A stretch of DNA of 64,000 bases from Runella rosea (GTDB taxonomy: Bacteria; Bacteroidota; Bacteroidia; Cytophagales; Spirosomataceae): assembly GCF_003325355.1 (NCBI RefSeq), contig NZ_CP030850.1:5697501-5761500 (forward strand). Reading direction: 5' to 3'. Positions 1-8,202 of this stretch are shown one piece after another; position 1 is the stretch's first letter, and each line of letters begins with the position of its first letter. Position numbers and translations under genes: made by a program. The notes beneath the pieces were generated by a model. The model did not search any database. It saw nothing but the letters and a program-made list of their open reading frames with translations, and had not been told where the DNA came from.

Positions 1-1127
1 GCGACCAAGGTTGTATCACCTTGCCAGAAGGGAGTAATTCGCTGAATTTTAAGCCCGTAAAAGTGGTTCGTAATCTACCCGATGCCGCCACGACTCCGTG
101 GCCCATGGGTGATGTGTTACCCACTGACCCAATGCCTTCCGAAATTGATAGAGCCAAAGTAGAACAGGCCCTCAATGCCGCTTTCGAGTCTGCCGAAGCC
201 CAAACGGCCGCTTTCGTGGTCACGTACAAAGGCCGTATCATTGCAGAACGCTACGGAGAGGGTATTACAAAAGATACACCGTTGGAAAGCTGGTCGATGG
301 GCAAAAGCCTGTCGGCCACCATTATGGGTATTTTGATTGGGAAAGGTGTTTATAAATTAGACCAACCCGCGCCCATTCCGCAATGGCAAGGGAAAGGCGA
401 CGAAAGAGCCAAAATCCGAATCATGGACATCATGCACATGTCGAGTGGATTGTACTGCCGTGCGCCACAAGACCCTGACTACAATCCAGCGTTGGGTTAT
501 CCCGACCATTTATACTTGTACACAGGAGCCGTCAATTCGTTTGAGTATGCGGCCAATCTGCCTCAACAATGGCTACCAAACACCGTGGGCCGCTACCGAA
601 ACTCTGATCCTGTCCTGACCAATTACCTGAATCGGTTGGGGATAGAAAAACTGGGCGAAGTCTATCATACCTTTCCGCAACGGGCTTTGTTTGATAAAAT
701 TGGCGTTCGGACAATGGTCATGGAAACTGACCCGTACGGGAATTTTTTGACTCAAGGCTATGAATTTGCTTCAGGACGAGATTGGGCGAGGCTAGGAAAT
801 CTATATTTGCAGGACGGTATCTGGAACGGGGAACGCATTTTGCCTGAGGGTTTTACAAAATTTGTGAGTACTCTCGCTGAACCTTGGGTAGCTGATGGAC
901 GACCTATTTATGGCGGCCTGTTTTGGATAAACGGTGATGGTGGTTTCCCGATCCCCAAAGATGCCTACATGATGTTGGGTGCAGGGGGACAGTCGGTTAC
1001 GATTATTCCTTCGCACGATTTGGTGGTTGTTCGGCTCGGGCATTACAAAGGCTCGCAGCTAGGAGGCATAGCCTTGAACAAAGCCTATGCTTTACTGATG
1101 GAAGCCGTACCTGAGAAAAAGAAATGA
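1..1127 (+). CDS. Serine hydrolase, class C beta-lactamase fold (5'-truncated)
   Basis: The reading frame is open to the left edge of the window, so the N-terminus lies outside; no in-window start should be trusted. The visible part shows the class C beta-lactamase/esterase pattern. An S-M-G-K tetrad (SxxK nucleophile motif, Ser codon near 294) is followed by Y-R-N (YxN) in GRYRNSDP and a GAGGQ segment near the C-terminus at the place of the third conserved box. Family members hydrolyse esters, amides or D-amino-acid peptides; the substrate cannot be read. It overlaps the next gene by 4 bp (ATGA), suggesting translational coupling. No signal peptide can be judged because of the truncation. 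Confidence 0.85.
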   Translation, partial: DQGCITLPEGSNSLNFKPVKVVRNLPDAATTPWPMGDVLPTDPMPSEIDRAKVEQALNAAFESAEAQTAAFVVTYKGRIIAERYGEGITKDTPLESWSMGKSLSATIMGILIGKGVYKLDQPAPIPQWQGKGDERAKIRIMDIMHMSSGLYCRAPQDPDYNPALGYPDHLYLYTGAVNSFEYAANLPQQWLPNTVGRYRNSDPVLTNYLNRLGIEKLGEVYHTFPQRALFDKIGVRTMVMETDPYGNFLTQGYEFASGRDWARLGNLYLQDGIWNGERILPEGFTKFVSTLAEPWVADGRPIYGGLFWINGDGGFPIPKDAYMMLGAGGQSVTIIPSHDLVVVRLGHYKGSQLGGIALNKAYALLMEAVPEKKK

Positions 1128-2182
1128 ACCAACAAAATCAACTGGCAATGGATAAAATTGATAGTTCACAAATCCTCAATCTGTTTGATTTTGAAAAGTT
1201 GGCGGTGGGTAAAATGACAACAATGGCTTACGAATATGTAGCAAGTGGCGCCGCTGACGAATTTACGGTTCGATGGAATCGACAGGCGTTGGATGCGATA
1301 AAGCTCAATCCAACGGTACTTACCGACGTCAGCCAAATTGATACCAGTACTTCTCTTTTGGGGCTGGATTTGCCTTACCCGATTCTCATTGCTCCGACGG
1401 CCTATCACAAAATCATGCACCCCGAAGGAGAGCATGCCACCGCCCGTGGTGCTGGTTCAGCAAAGGCTGTTTACGTAGTCAGTTCCTTTACCACAACTCC
1501 TTTGGAAGAAATCGCGAAAGTGGCTACCCAACCACTTTGGTTTCAGATTTACGTAAGAGACGACCGAGATTTTACCAAAGCATTGATTCAGCAGGCAGAA
1601 GCGTTGGGGTTTCGTGCGCTTTGCATTACGGTAGATACCCCCGTGGCAGGCGTTCGCAATCGGCAGGATAAAGCCCTTTTTGGTCTACCCGATGGGGTGA
1701 ATACTCCCCACATGTATGGTGGACTGGCGGAGAAAAAGCCATTTACCTGGAAAGACATTGATTGGATAAAATCATTCACTAAAATGCCCGTTTTGCTCAA
1801 AGGAATTTTAAACTCGGACGATGCCGAAAAGGCCGTGGCGGCAGGTATGGACGGAATCATCGTTTCCAACCACGGTGGTCGAAATTTGGATACCGTACCC
1901 GCTACCATCGAAGCCCTTCCGCGTATTTCCGAAAAAGTAAACAAAAGAATCCCGATATTGATGGACGGCGGCATTAGACGGGGAACCGATGTACTGAAAG
2001 CCATTGCCTTGGGGGCCAATGCCGTATTGGTGGGCAAACCCATCTGTTTCGGGCTGGCCTGCGGCGGCGCCGAGGGAGTAACCAAGGTGCTGGAAATACT
2101 CAAAAATGAACTTGAATTGGCGATGGCACTCACGGGTAGGGCTACGATTGCCAGTATAGATCCGTCGGTGATATGGAAATAG
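1124..2182 (+). CDS. FMN-dependent alpha-hydroxy-acid oxidizing protein (lactate oxidase/LldD family)
   Basis: 352 residues, the normal length of this TIM-barrel family. The active-site signature SNHGGRNLD (the His abstracts the alpha proton, the Arg binds the carboxylate) is followed by DGGIRRGTDVLKA and GANAVLVGKP, the FMN-phosphate-binding strands. Further upstream are LPYPILIAPTA and CITVDTPV, typical of FMN-dependent 2-hydroxy-acid oxidases. It should oxidise an L-2-hydroxy acid such as lactate or glycolate in the cytoplasm; the exact substrate is open. The start is the ATG in the ATGA overlap with the preceding hydrolase; a second Met lies eight codons later. Confidence 0.88.
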   Translation: MNQQNQLAMDKIDSSQILNLFDFEKLAVGKMTTMAYEYVASGAADEFTVRWNRQALDAIKLNPTVLTDVSQIDTSTSLLGLDLPYPILIAPTAYHKIMHPEGEHATARGAGSAKAVYVVSSFTTTPLEEIAKVATQPLWFQIYVRDDRDFTKALIQQAEALGFRALCITVDTPVAGVRNRQDKALFGLPDGVNTPHMYGGLAEKKPFTWKDIDWIKSFTKMPVLLKGILNSDDAEKAVAAGMDGIIVSNHGGRNLDTVPATIEALPRISEKVNKRIPILMDGGIRRGTDVLKAIALGANAVLVGKPICFGLACGGAEGVTKVLEILKNELELAMALTGRATIASIDPSVIWK

Positions 2183-2278
2183 CCAATGTATTAAATCTCT
2201 GCTTCTTGGCGATTTTGTCTGGACAGTTAAACCCATCTAATGTAAAATTGACAAAATAATAATCATCAAAAACAAACT

Positions 2279-3604
2279 ATGAAAAATCGAAAACCCACCT
2301 TGAGCCTCCTTGGACTTTTTACCTGCTTCACCCTCATTTTTACTACTGTTTACGCCCAGGAAGATGATCCAGGGAAAAGCGGTAAAGTAGAGGCAGCTTA
2401 TCTCAAAGAAACCGAGCAATTGGCCAAAAACAAGCAAATTCAAAAGGCTTTTCAATCCATATCTGCCCAAAAAAAACGAAATCGTGAAGAATTGATTATG
2501 CTGACGGAGATTCCAGCACCGCCGTTTATGGAAACCAAACGGGGTGAGCGTTTTGCATCCATGCTCAAAGAAGCAGGAATAGATTCTGTTTGGACCGACA
2601 AAGTTGGCAACGTGATTGGGTTACGAAAAGGAAAAAAGCGCAATCGTACCGTTGCTTTTGATGCTCACTTAGATACCGTATTTCCCCTCGAAACCGATGT
2701 TAAAGTTAAAGTAAAAGGCGATACGCTCTTTGCGCCAGGTATTGGCGACAACACGCAGGGAGTGGTCATGATAGTGTCGGTGTTAAGAGCCTTAGAAGAA
2801 GCCAAAATAGAAACCGATGCTGATGTTTTGTTCATCGGCTCAGTAGGCGAAGAAGGATTGGGTGACTTAAGAGGGGTAAAATACTTATTCACTGACCAAA
2901 GTCCACACATTGACTCTTGGATTGCCATTGATGGAGGAGGTATGGATTACTTACGGACAATGGGATTAGGCTCGTACCGCTACCGCGTAACCTTCAAAGG
3001 TCCTGGTGGACATTCATGGGGAGCATTTGGCTTGGCCAACCCTCAGCATGCCTTAGGCTCGGCTATTCATTATTTTTCAAAAGTGGCCGATAAGTTTACC
3101 CGAACGGGTGCCCGCACCAGCTACAACGTAGGCAGAATCGGTGGCGGCACATCGGTCAATTCCATTGCGTTTGAATCGTGGATGGAGATAGATATGCGCT
3201 CCGAAATCCCCGAAAACCTCAACTTAGTAGACTCGCTTTTAAAAGCATCGGTGCAGCAGGCCCTTCAGGAACATAATGCCATGAAACGCATGGGCCCTGC
3301 CTTGACGGTGGAAATCAAAAAAATCGGAGACCGTCCTTCGGGCGAGCTTCCTGAAAGCTTACCCCTCATTCAGCGTGCCATGGCTGCTGTCACTTTTTTG
3401 GGAGTTTCTCCCAAGGTAGGGCGGGGTTCGACCAATTCAAACACGCCCATTGCTAAAGGGATTCCTGCCGTAACCTTGGGGCGTGGAGGAAAAGGCGGAA
3501 ATGCCCATGCGCTCAATGAATGGTGGTACGATGACGAAGGCTATAAAGCCATTCAAATAGCGTTGTTGACCTTGGTTTCTGAAGCAGGAATGGTTAATCC
3601 TTAA
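2279..3604 (+). CDS. Secreted M20-family metallopeptidase
   Basis: 441 residues beginning with a signal peptide (Lys/Arg N-region, hydrophobic core to about residue 26, cleavage near VYAQ). The zinc-ligand patterns of the M20 fold are present in order: DAHLDTVFP (first His and Asp), PGIGDNTQG (bridging Asp), GSVGEEGLGD (catalytic Glu-Glu pair), AIDGG and a late NAHALNE segment. A dimerisation (lid) domain fits residues 235-350, starting near GPGGHSWG. Family members are di-zinc exopeptidases or amidohydrolases (peptidase T/carboxypeptidase G2-like), here probably periplasmic. It is separated by 96 bp from the oxidase gene and only 11 bp from the DUF1028 gene. Confidence 0.85.
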   Translation: MKNRKPTLSLLGLFTCFTLIFTTVYAQEDDPGKSGKVEAAYLKETEQLAKNKQIQKAFQSISAQKKRNREELIMLTEIPAPPFMETKRGERFASMLKEAGIDSVWTDKVGNVIGLRKGKKRNRTVAFDAHLDTVFPLETDVKVKVKGDTLFAPGIGDNTQGVVMIVSVLRALEEAKIETDADVLFIGSVGEEGLGDLRGVKYLFTDQSPHIDSWIAIDGGGMDYLRTMGLGSYRYRVTFKGPGGHSWGAFGLANPQHALGSAIHYFSKVADKFTRTGARTSYNVGRIGGGTSVNSIAFESWMEIDMRSEIPENLNLVDSLLKASVQQALQEHNAMKRMGPALTVEIKKIGDRPSGELPESLPLIQRAMAAVTFLGVSPKVGRGSTNSNTPIAKGIPAVTLGRGGKGGNAHALNEWWYDDEGYKAIQIALLTLVSEAGMVNP

Positions 3605-3615
3605 TTGAAAACTGT

Positions 3616-4602
3616 ATGAAAAATTACCTCCTTATCAGTTTCGTACTCTTTTTTAGTCAAGTCAATGCCCAGTTTTTCAGGAAAGACAATGGCTTGGCGC
3701 ATACGTTTTCGATTGTGGCCCGCGACGAAAAAACGGGTGAAATCGCCGTCGGTGTTCAAAGCCATTGGTTCAGCGTGGGCACCTCGGTTTCGTGGGCCGA
3801 AGCGGGAGTTGGAGCCGTAGCGACCCAATCTTTTACCAACAAATCGTTTGGAATCAGAGGCTTGGCGTTGCTGAAAGAGGGAAAAACGGCCCAGCAGGCG
3901 CTGGATATTCTGCTGTCTGATGACCCAGGTAAAGAAGTACGGCAAGTCGGCATTGTGGATGCCAAAGGAAACGTTGCCAATTTTACGGGCAAAAATTGCG
4001 TCGATTTTGCGGGCGATTTAAAAGGAAAAAACTACGCCGTACAATCTAACATGATGCTGACCAATGAGGTGCCTGTGGCCATGGCAAAATCGTTTGAAGC
4101 CAATACCCGACTGCCTTTGGCTGAGCGGGTGTTGGAGGCCTTGAAGGCCGCCCAAAAGGTGGGCGGCGATATTCGGGGCAAGCAATCGGCCGCTATTTTG
4201 GTGGTGAAAGGCGAAGCAACGGGCAAACCTTGGGATGAAAACCATTTGGTGGATTTGCGAGTCGACGACCACGCTGATCCGTTGGTCGAAATGGAGCGAC
4301 TATTAAAAACCCATCGCGCCTATGAGCACATGAACAACGGTGATTTGGCCATTGAAAACAACAACATGACCTTGGCTATGCAGGAATACGGTGCAGCCAT
4401 GAAAATGTTCCCAAAAAATCTGGAGATGCAATACTGGACGGCCATCACGTTGGCCAACGGTGGCAACGTACAAAAAGCATCCGTTATGCTGCAAGCCATC
4501 TACGCCAAAGAACCTAATTGGCGAAAAATGACCAAAAGACTCCCCAAAGCAGGATTGCTGACCGTCAAAGAAAAAGAATTGAATCTGTTGCTGAAGAAAT
4601 GA
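3616..4602 (+). CDS. Secreted DUF1028 (Ntn-hydrolase-like) protein with C-terminal TPR-like helices
   Basis: 328 residues with a clear signal peptide (MKNYLLISFVLFFSQVNAQ). The N-terminal 210 residues match DUF1028: HTFSIVARD, GEIAVGVQSHWFSVG, GVGAVATQ and a late LRVDDHADPL. The C-terminal 100 residues are helical with TPR-like spacing (AMQEYGAAMKMFPKNLEMQYWTA). DUF1028 proteins are of uncertain function, often described as Ntn-hydrolase-like. It sits 11 bp behind the M20 peptidase and 79 bp before the amidase, which suggests a small periplasmic amide or peptide degradation cluster; that role is inference. Confidence 0.82.
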   Translation: MKNYLLISFVLFFSQVNAQFFRKDNGLAHTFSIVARDEKTGEIAVGVQSHWFSVGTSVSWAEAGVGAVATQSFTNKSFGIRGLALLKEGKTAQQALDILLSDDPGKEVRQVGIVDAKGNVANFTGKNCVDFAGDLKGKNYAVQSNMMLTNEVPVAMAKSFEANTRLPLAERVLEALKAAQKVGGDIRGKQSAAILVVKGEATGKPWDENHLVDLRVDDHADPLVEMERLLKTHRAYEHMNNGDLAIENNNMTLAMQEYGAAMKMFPKNLEMQYWTAITLANGGNVQKASVMLQAIYAKEPNWRKMTKRLPKAGLLTVKEKELNLLLKK

Positions 4603-4681
4603 CGGTGCCTTTCTTACCGAAATGCTGTCTGAGTTCGAAATATAAAATAAGAAGGATTTACACGCATCAACCTAAACTAAA

Positions 4682-6259
4682 ATGACAAAAAGTTTATCCT
4701 TAATCATTGCCATCGTTCTGCTGTTGAACATCGTCGGTTTTCGGCCCAATTCCAATATGGCAGCGCCCATCAACGTGGAGGAATTGACCATCACACAAAT
4801 TCACGCTGCTTACAAAAAAGGCACATTTACGAGCCAACAGTTGGTGGCGGCCTATTTGGAACGCATCAAGCAATTAAATTCCCAAATCAATGCCATCACT
4901 ACCCTCAACCCGCAGGCCATAGCAATCGCCAAAGCGTTGGACGAAGAATACAAACGAACCAAAGTGCTGCGGCCATTACACGGGATTCCGATCATTGTCA
5001 AAGACAATATCAACACCAAAGGACTCGCCACCACAGCGGGAGCATTGGCTTTGAAAGATTTTGTGCCTGATGCTGATGCTTTTGTGATTGATAAATTGGT
5101 AAAAGGAGGTGCCATTATCATTGCTAAGTCTAACATGGCCGAATGGGCCTTCACACCTTGGCATTCGTTCAGTTCTACCCACGGAGCCACGCTCAATCCG
5201 TATAATCTGGAGCACGTTCCCGCTGGTTCGAGTGGTGGGACGGGGGCCTCCGTGGCGGCCAATTTCGCCACCATTGGCCTCGGCACCGATACGGGCAACT
5301 CTATTCGCGGCCCTGCTTCGCATTGTTCTCTGGTAGGTTTTCGAACGACGCTGGGATTGATAAGCCGTGCTGACATTGTGCCGCTCAATTTCAGAAATGA
5401 TGTCGTGGGGCCCATGTGCCGAAGCGTCGAAGATGCGACTCGGGTGTTGGAAATTATGACGGGTTATGATCCTAATGACCCCATCACTAAGTATTCAGAA
5501 GGAAAGAGTCCGAAGAATTATAGGCAGTTTCTCCAAAAAAACGGGCTGAAAGGCGCACGAATAGGTATCATGCGGGAGTTGTGTGAAAATACTCCTACTG
5601 CCTCTGCTTTGTCCGGGAGTACTGGCATGGCCGATCCGGAGGTTAAAGCTTTATTTGAAAAAGCCATTTCGGATATGAAGGCCATGGGGGCTGTTATCAT
5701 TGATCCCTTTACGGTATCTGATTTCTCAAACCTCCGAAAAGATGTGGTCTGTTTTGATTTCAGAGGTGATTTGGAGGCCTATCTTGCTAAATATGTCAAA
5801 AACGACACCATAAAAACACTGGAAGACATTGTCAGAATAGGAAGCAAATCCAAGTCGGCCGAAGCGCGGGTCAAGGCCAATCTTGTCGTCCAAAATCCCA
5901 ACTGCCCAGATGTCTATACGTCTCCCCGACGGATTGCTTTTCGCAAGGCCATTGAAGACAAAATGGAGGAGTTGAAATTGGATGCCGTTATTTATCCGAC
6001 TTGGAATAATAAACCCGCCAAAATCAATACTTATAATGAAGAATTGAAACGGGTAGAATATTACGGAGACAATAGCCAAATCATTGCCCCGCACACTGGC
6101 AAACCCGCCTTTACCATTCCGATGGGTTTTACGACGGGCAATTTACCCGCAGGAATTCAATTTCTGGGCCGAATGTATGCCGAGCCTACCTTAATCAAAT
6201 TGGCTTTTGCCTACGAGCAGGGAACCAAACACCGGGTGCCGCCAACCCTCAAAAAGTAA
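4682..6259 (+). CDS. Secreted amidase, amidase-signature (AS) family
   Basis: 525 residues with a signal peptide of about 25 residues. The AS catalytic triad is visible: Lys in IPIIVKDNINTKG, cis-Ser in PAGSSGGTGASVA, and the nucleophilic Ser in GTDTGNSIRGPAS. A C-terminal GKPAFTIPMGF and GIQFLGRMYAEPTL are normal for GatA-like amidases. It should hydrolyse an amide to acid and ammonia. The signal peptide and the neighbouring peptidases argue for a periplasmic catabolic enzyme rather than the tRNA amidotransferase subunit GatA. ATG start at 4682; a very short ORF follows 12 bp after the stop. Confidence 0.88.
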   Translation: MTKSLSLIIAIVLLLNIVGFRPNSNMAAPINVEELTITQIHAAYKKGTFTSQQLVAAYLERIKQLNSQINAITTLNPQAIAIAKALDEEYKRTKVLRPLHGIPIIVKDNINTKGLATTAGALALKDFVPDADAFVIDKLVKGGAIIIAKSNMAEWAFTPWHSFSSTHGATLNPYNLEHVPAGSSGGTGASVAANFATIGLGTDTGNSIRGPASHCSLVGFRTTLGLISRADIVPLNFRNDVVGPMCRSVEDATRVLEIMTGYDPNDPITKYSEGKSPKNYRQFLQKNGLKGARIGIMRELCENTPTASALSGSTGMADPEVKALFEKAISDMKAMGAVIIDPFTVSDFSNLRKDVVCFDFRGDLEAYLAKYVKNDTIKTLEDIVRIGSKSKSAEARVKANLVVQNPNCPDVYTSPRRIAFRKAIEDKMEELKLDAVIYPTWNNKPAKINTYNEELKRVEYYGDNSQIIAPHTGKPAFTIPMGFTTGNLPAGIQFLGRMYAEPTLIKLAFAYEQGTKHRVPPTLKK

Positions 6260-6271
6260 ATATACCCCAAT

Positions 6272-6490
6272 ATGAAAAAGAAACTGCTATTGACTATTAC
6301 GGCCTTTAAAGACAAATCTCGCTACGTTTCGGAAGAAGATGCCACGACCCTCCTCAAAACGCAGACTTTCCCAGCGCAGATTCCAGCCAAAACAATAGAG
6401 AATCGAGCTATTTTGTATCAAAAATCTTCCAAGAATATCACGCTAGCGATTTTTGAAGGAAAGCATGAAGATGCGATTGATGCGCGATAA
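6272..6490 (+). CDS. Small protein of unknown function (72 aa)
   Basis: A 72-residue ORF beginning with ATG 12 bp after the amidase stop, so it could be co-translated. It starts MKKKLLLTITAFKDKSRY and is mixed hydrophilic with no convincing signal peptide, membrane segment or motif. Its base composition is closer to the upstream coding region than to the AT-rich leader that follows. I do not recognise the family. It could be a real small gene or the remnant of a longer one. Confidence 0.4.
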   Translation: MKKKLLLTITAFKDKSRYVSEEDATTLLKTQTFPAQIPAKTIENRAILYQKSSKNITLAIFEGKHEDAIDAR

Positions 6491-6855
6491 CGTAAATAAT
6501 TCATCTTTTGGTAGCGGGCTGAGTTTGTCATACATATAGTAGGCTAAATACCATATTGGAGTTTTCAGGAGAAAACATGTTGAAGGCAAAAAATAGGGCT
6601 TTTGCCATAATTTTGACTGAATCTTTAAAAATAGTATCGCTGAGATAATTTTGGTGAATTTTATTCGGATAAAACAATTGAATATACCACTAAATCTATG
6701 GCCTTTTTTTGCGGTTTTATCTAAGATTGTAAATGTTTGTTTTGGGCTATTAATTTCTTCTTAATCGTATATTGCTCTGGAATTAAATTGCCGCTTTTGG
6801 GGTATACAACGTAGTTTTAGAATGATATTGCTTTCAATTGGGCACTTATAAAGGG

Positions 6856-6905
6856 CTATTTTTAGGATTTATTGATCAGATTTCTACGAAAAATCTTAAA
6901 AATAG
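6856..6905. repeat. 15-bp inverted repeat (hairpin potential)
   Basis: Arms CTATTTTTAGGATTT (6856-6870) and AAATCTTAAAAATAG (6891-6905) are complementary at 14 of 15 positions, and the remaining pair is G-U in RNA. The 20-bp loop could form in the leader RNA. The right arm overlaps a second perfect palindrome, AGACAAATTGTCT (6904-6916). Either could be a protein-binding site or an RNA structure; function unknown. Confidence 0.55.
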
Positions 6906-7237
6906 ACAAATTGTCTGTATTGGATATTTATTTCGTTTTGACTTTCGGGTTTAATTGGGCGACATATAAATATGTTTCTTATCTGCTTGGGATATTCGTT
7001 TGAATCAGCAACATTATCTAGACTTGCAAGTAAAATCCACCTACCGTTGGATAAGTTTTTTTGTTTGTTTTCATTAAAATCCTCATTTTTAGGCTATCGG
7101 TTACCAATATGTATGTTTAACCAGCATGTTATTTTTACAGTTTTATCTGATTATTAGTAAATTACTTGATTGTTTCTGGGGAAAAATGAAGTAATTATAA
7201 GTACGATAAAATTGTTGTTTTGGTATACTAAATATCT

Positions 7238-7250
7238 CCGGCATAGCCGG
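7238..7250 (+). promoter_or_regulatory. Short GC-rich stem-loop in the leader
   Basis: CCGGC-ATA-GCCGG forms a 5-bp all-GC stem with a 3-nt loop inside otherwise very AT-rich DNA. It is bracketed by GGTA (7222) and TACC (7251), which could extend the pairing. It lies about 210 bp before the UpxY-like gene. No T-run follows, so it is more likely a pause or binding structure than a terminator. Confidence 0.4.
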
Positions 7251-7350
7251 TACCCTACTTAATGAAAAAAAATATACTTTTACCTTTTAGGTTAGTATTC
7301 GTTATGATTTCGGATATTTTAACCTTTCCTTTTAGAAAAAAAATAGGTTA

Positions 7351-7373
7351 TCCCCTGCAGGGGAGTCCTTTTT
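7351..7373 (+). terminator. Candidate attenuator: palindrome plus T-run before upxY-like gene
   Basis: TCCCCTGCAGGGGA (7351-7364) is a perfect 14-bp palindrome that can fold as a 5-bp GC-rich stem with a UGCA loop. It is preceded by a run of eight A (about 7335-7343) and followed by GTCC and five T (7369-7373). This resembles an imperfect intrinsic terminator sitting 90 bp before a transcription antiterminator gene. That position fits the known autoregulation of UpxY proteins, but activity is inferred. Confidence 0.4.
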
Positions 7374-7463
7374 CCGTGGCTTTCCAACCAGCCACTTCTC
7401 CATTTTATCCCGTAAGAATAATCATTTGTTCTGTTTTTTATAATCACTAACCAGCGTATACCT

Positions 7464-7961
7464 ATGCCGTGGTTTGTACTTTATACTAAGTCAAGAAGTG
7501 AGAAATTGGTCGCCAATGCCCTGCAAAAAAAAGGGATTGACGTCTATTGCCCACTCATGAAGAGACAAAAACAATGGTCTGACCGGATAAAGATTGTAGA
7601 GGAGCCGCTGTTTAAATCCTACTGTTTTGTGAATTTGAGGGAAGAAGAGCGAAGCTTGGTTTTCGACGTTTCGGGGGTGGTCAGGTATTTGTTTTGGTTG
7701 AAAAAACCAGCCATTGTCAAACAAGCCGAGATTGATATAATTAAAGATATGCTCAATGATTTTGACCACGGAAGCATTGAGGTCGTGAGCCTTTCGGTGG
7801 CGGATAGAATCAGGATAGATTCTGGGGCGTTTATTGATCATGAAGCAGAGGTGGTTTCAACCCAAGGTCGAAACATCATTGCCAAAATAGACTCATTGGG
7901 TATCTGTATTGCCATCGATAAGAGTAAGAATAAAATCAAGAAAATTCAGGCAACTGCATAG
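7464..7961 (+). CDS. UpxY-family transcription antiterminator (NusG paralogue)
   Basis: 165 residues. The N-terminal half has the NusG NGN pattern: MPWFVLYTKSRSEKLV, KKGIDVYCPLMK, and FKSYCFVNL. The C-terminal half (about 105-160) has the KOW-like segment GAFIDHEAEVVSTQGR. RfaH/UpxY-type specialised NusG proteins bind RNA polymerase at a leader site and let it read through long surface-polysaccharide operons. Its place as first gene before Wza/Wzc and about 40 same-strand glycan genes is the textbook Bacteroidota arrangement. No UpxZ-like partner gene is visible next to it. Confidence 0.9.
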   Translation: MPWFVLYTKSRSEKLVANALQKKGIDVYCPLMKRQKQWSDRIKIVEEPLFKSYCFVNLREEERSLVFDVSGVVRYLFWLKKPAIVKQAEIDIIKDMLNDFDHGSIEVVSLSVADRIRIDSGAFIDHEAEVVSTQGRNIIAKIDSLGICIAIDKSKNKIKKIQATA

Positions 7962-8202
7962 CTGCATTTCCCATCACGAGGAAGTGATGTAATTGGTAGT
8001 TACATACATTATTGATACACGATTTTTATCCTTAACGGTGCGTGTATTACATTCTGTAAAACCTAGATCCTACAAGCAAAAATGGGATTGAAAGGGCGAA
8101 GCCGTAAAAAAATCTTTAATTTAAAATCAGTACTTTGTTTTTACTATATATTTGATAACCTTATTGGTATACAGTAAAACCATCCATAACAGTAAATTTA
8201 TT
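7962..8202 (+). promoter_or_regulatory. Intergenic region upstream of wza-like gene, with possible -7 box
   Basis: A small stem CATCAC/GTGATG (7972-7989) follows the antiterminator stop. Further on, GTACTTTG (8130-8137) resembles the Bacteroidota -7 element TAnnTTTG but is one base short, and no good -33 TTTG was found. TTGGTATAC (8164-8172) repeats a motif also present in the leader. An internal promoter for the export genes is possible but weakly supported. Confidence 0.3.

Larger units (their letters stand above)
6491..7463 (+). promoter_or_regulatory. Gene-free AT-rich leader upstream of the UpxY-like antiterminator
   Basis: About 970 bp with no convincing gene. Short frames at 6972-7157 and 7262-7450 have no recognisable content. 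It holds a long inverted repeat (6856-6905), a small stem-loop (7238-7250), a 14-bp palindrome followed by a T-run (7351-7373), and two GGTATAC sites. In Bacteroides, UpxY proteins are known to prevent premature termination in the 5' untranslated leader of their own polysaccharide operon. By analogy this stretch probably carries the operon promoter and the target of the downstream protein. No strong TAnnTTTG box was found in it. Confidence 0.55.

Noticed and set aside
1588..2133. Long antisense frames such as this one and those at 4852-5415, 49905-50651 and 57937-58410 (minus strand)
   Set aside because: They mirror well-supported genes on the plus strand and show no family features of their own.
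6553..7115. CATATTGG inverted repeats that might flank an invertible promoter
   Set aside because: Only 8 bp, no longer flanking match, no recombinase gene in the window; likely chance.
6972..7157. 61-codon frame in AT-rich leader
   Set aside because: Random-looking hydrophobic and basic content, no neighbour coupling, no family resemblance.
7262..7450. 62-codon frame starting ATG in the upxY leader
   Set aside because: No recognisable motif, odd composition, and the palindrome lies inside it; more likely untranslated leader. A leader-peptide role cannot be excluded.
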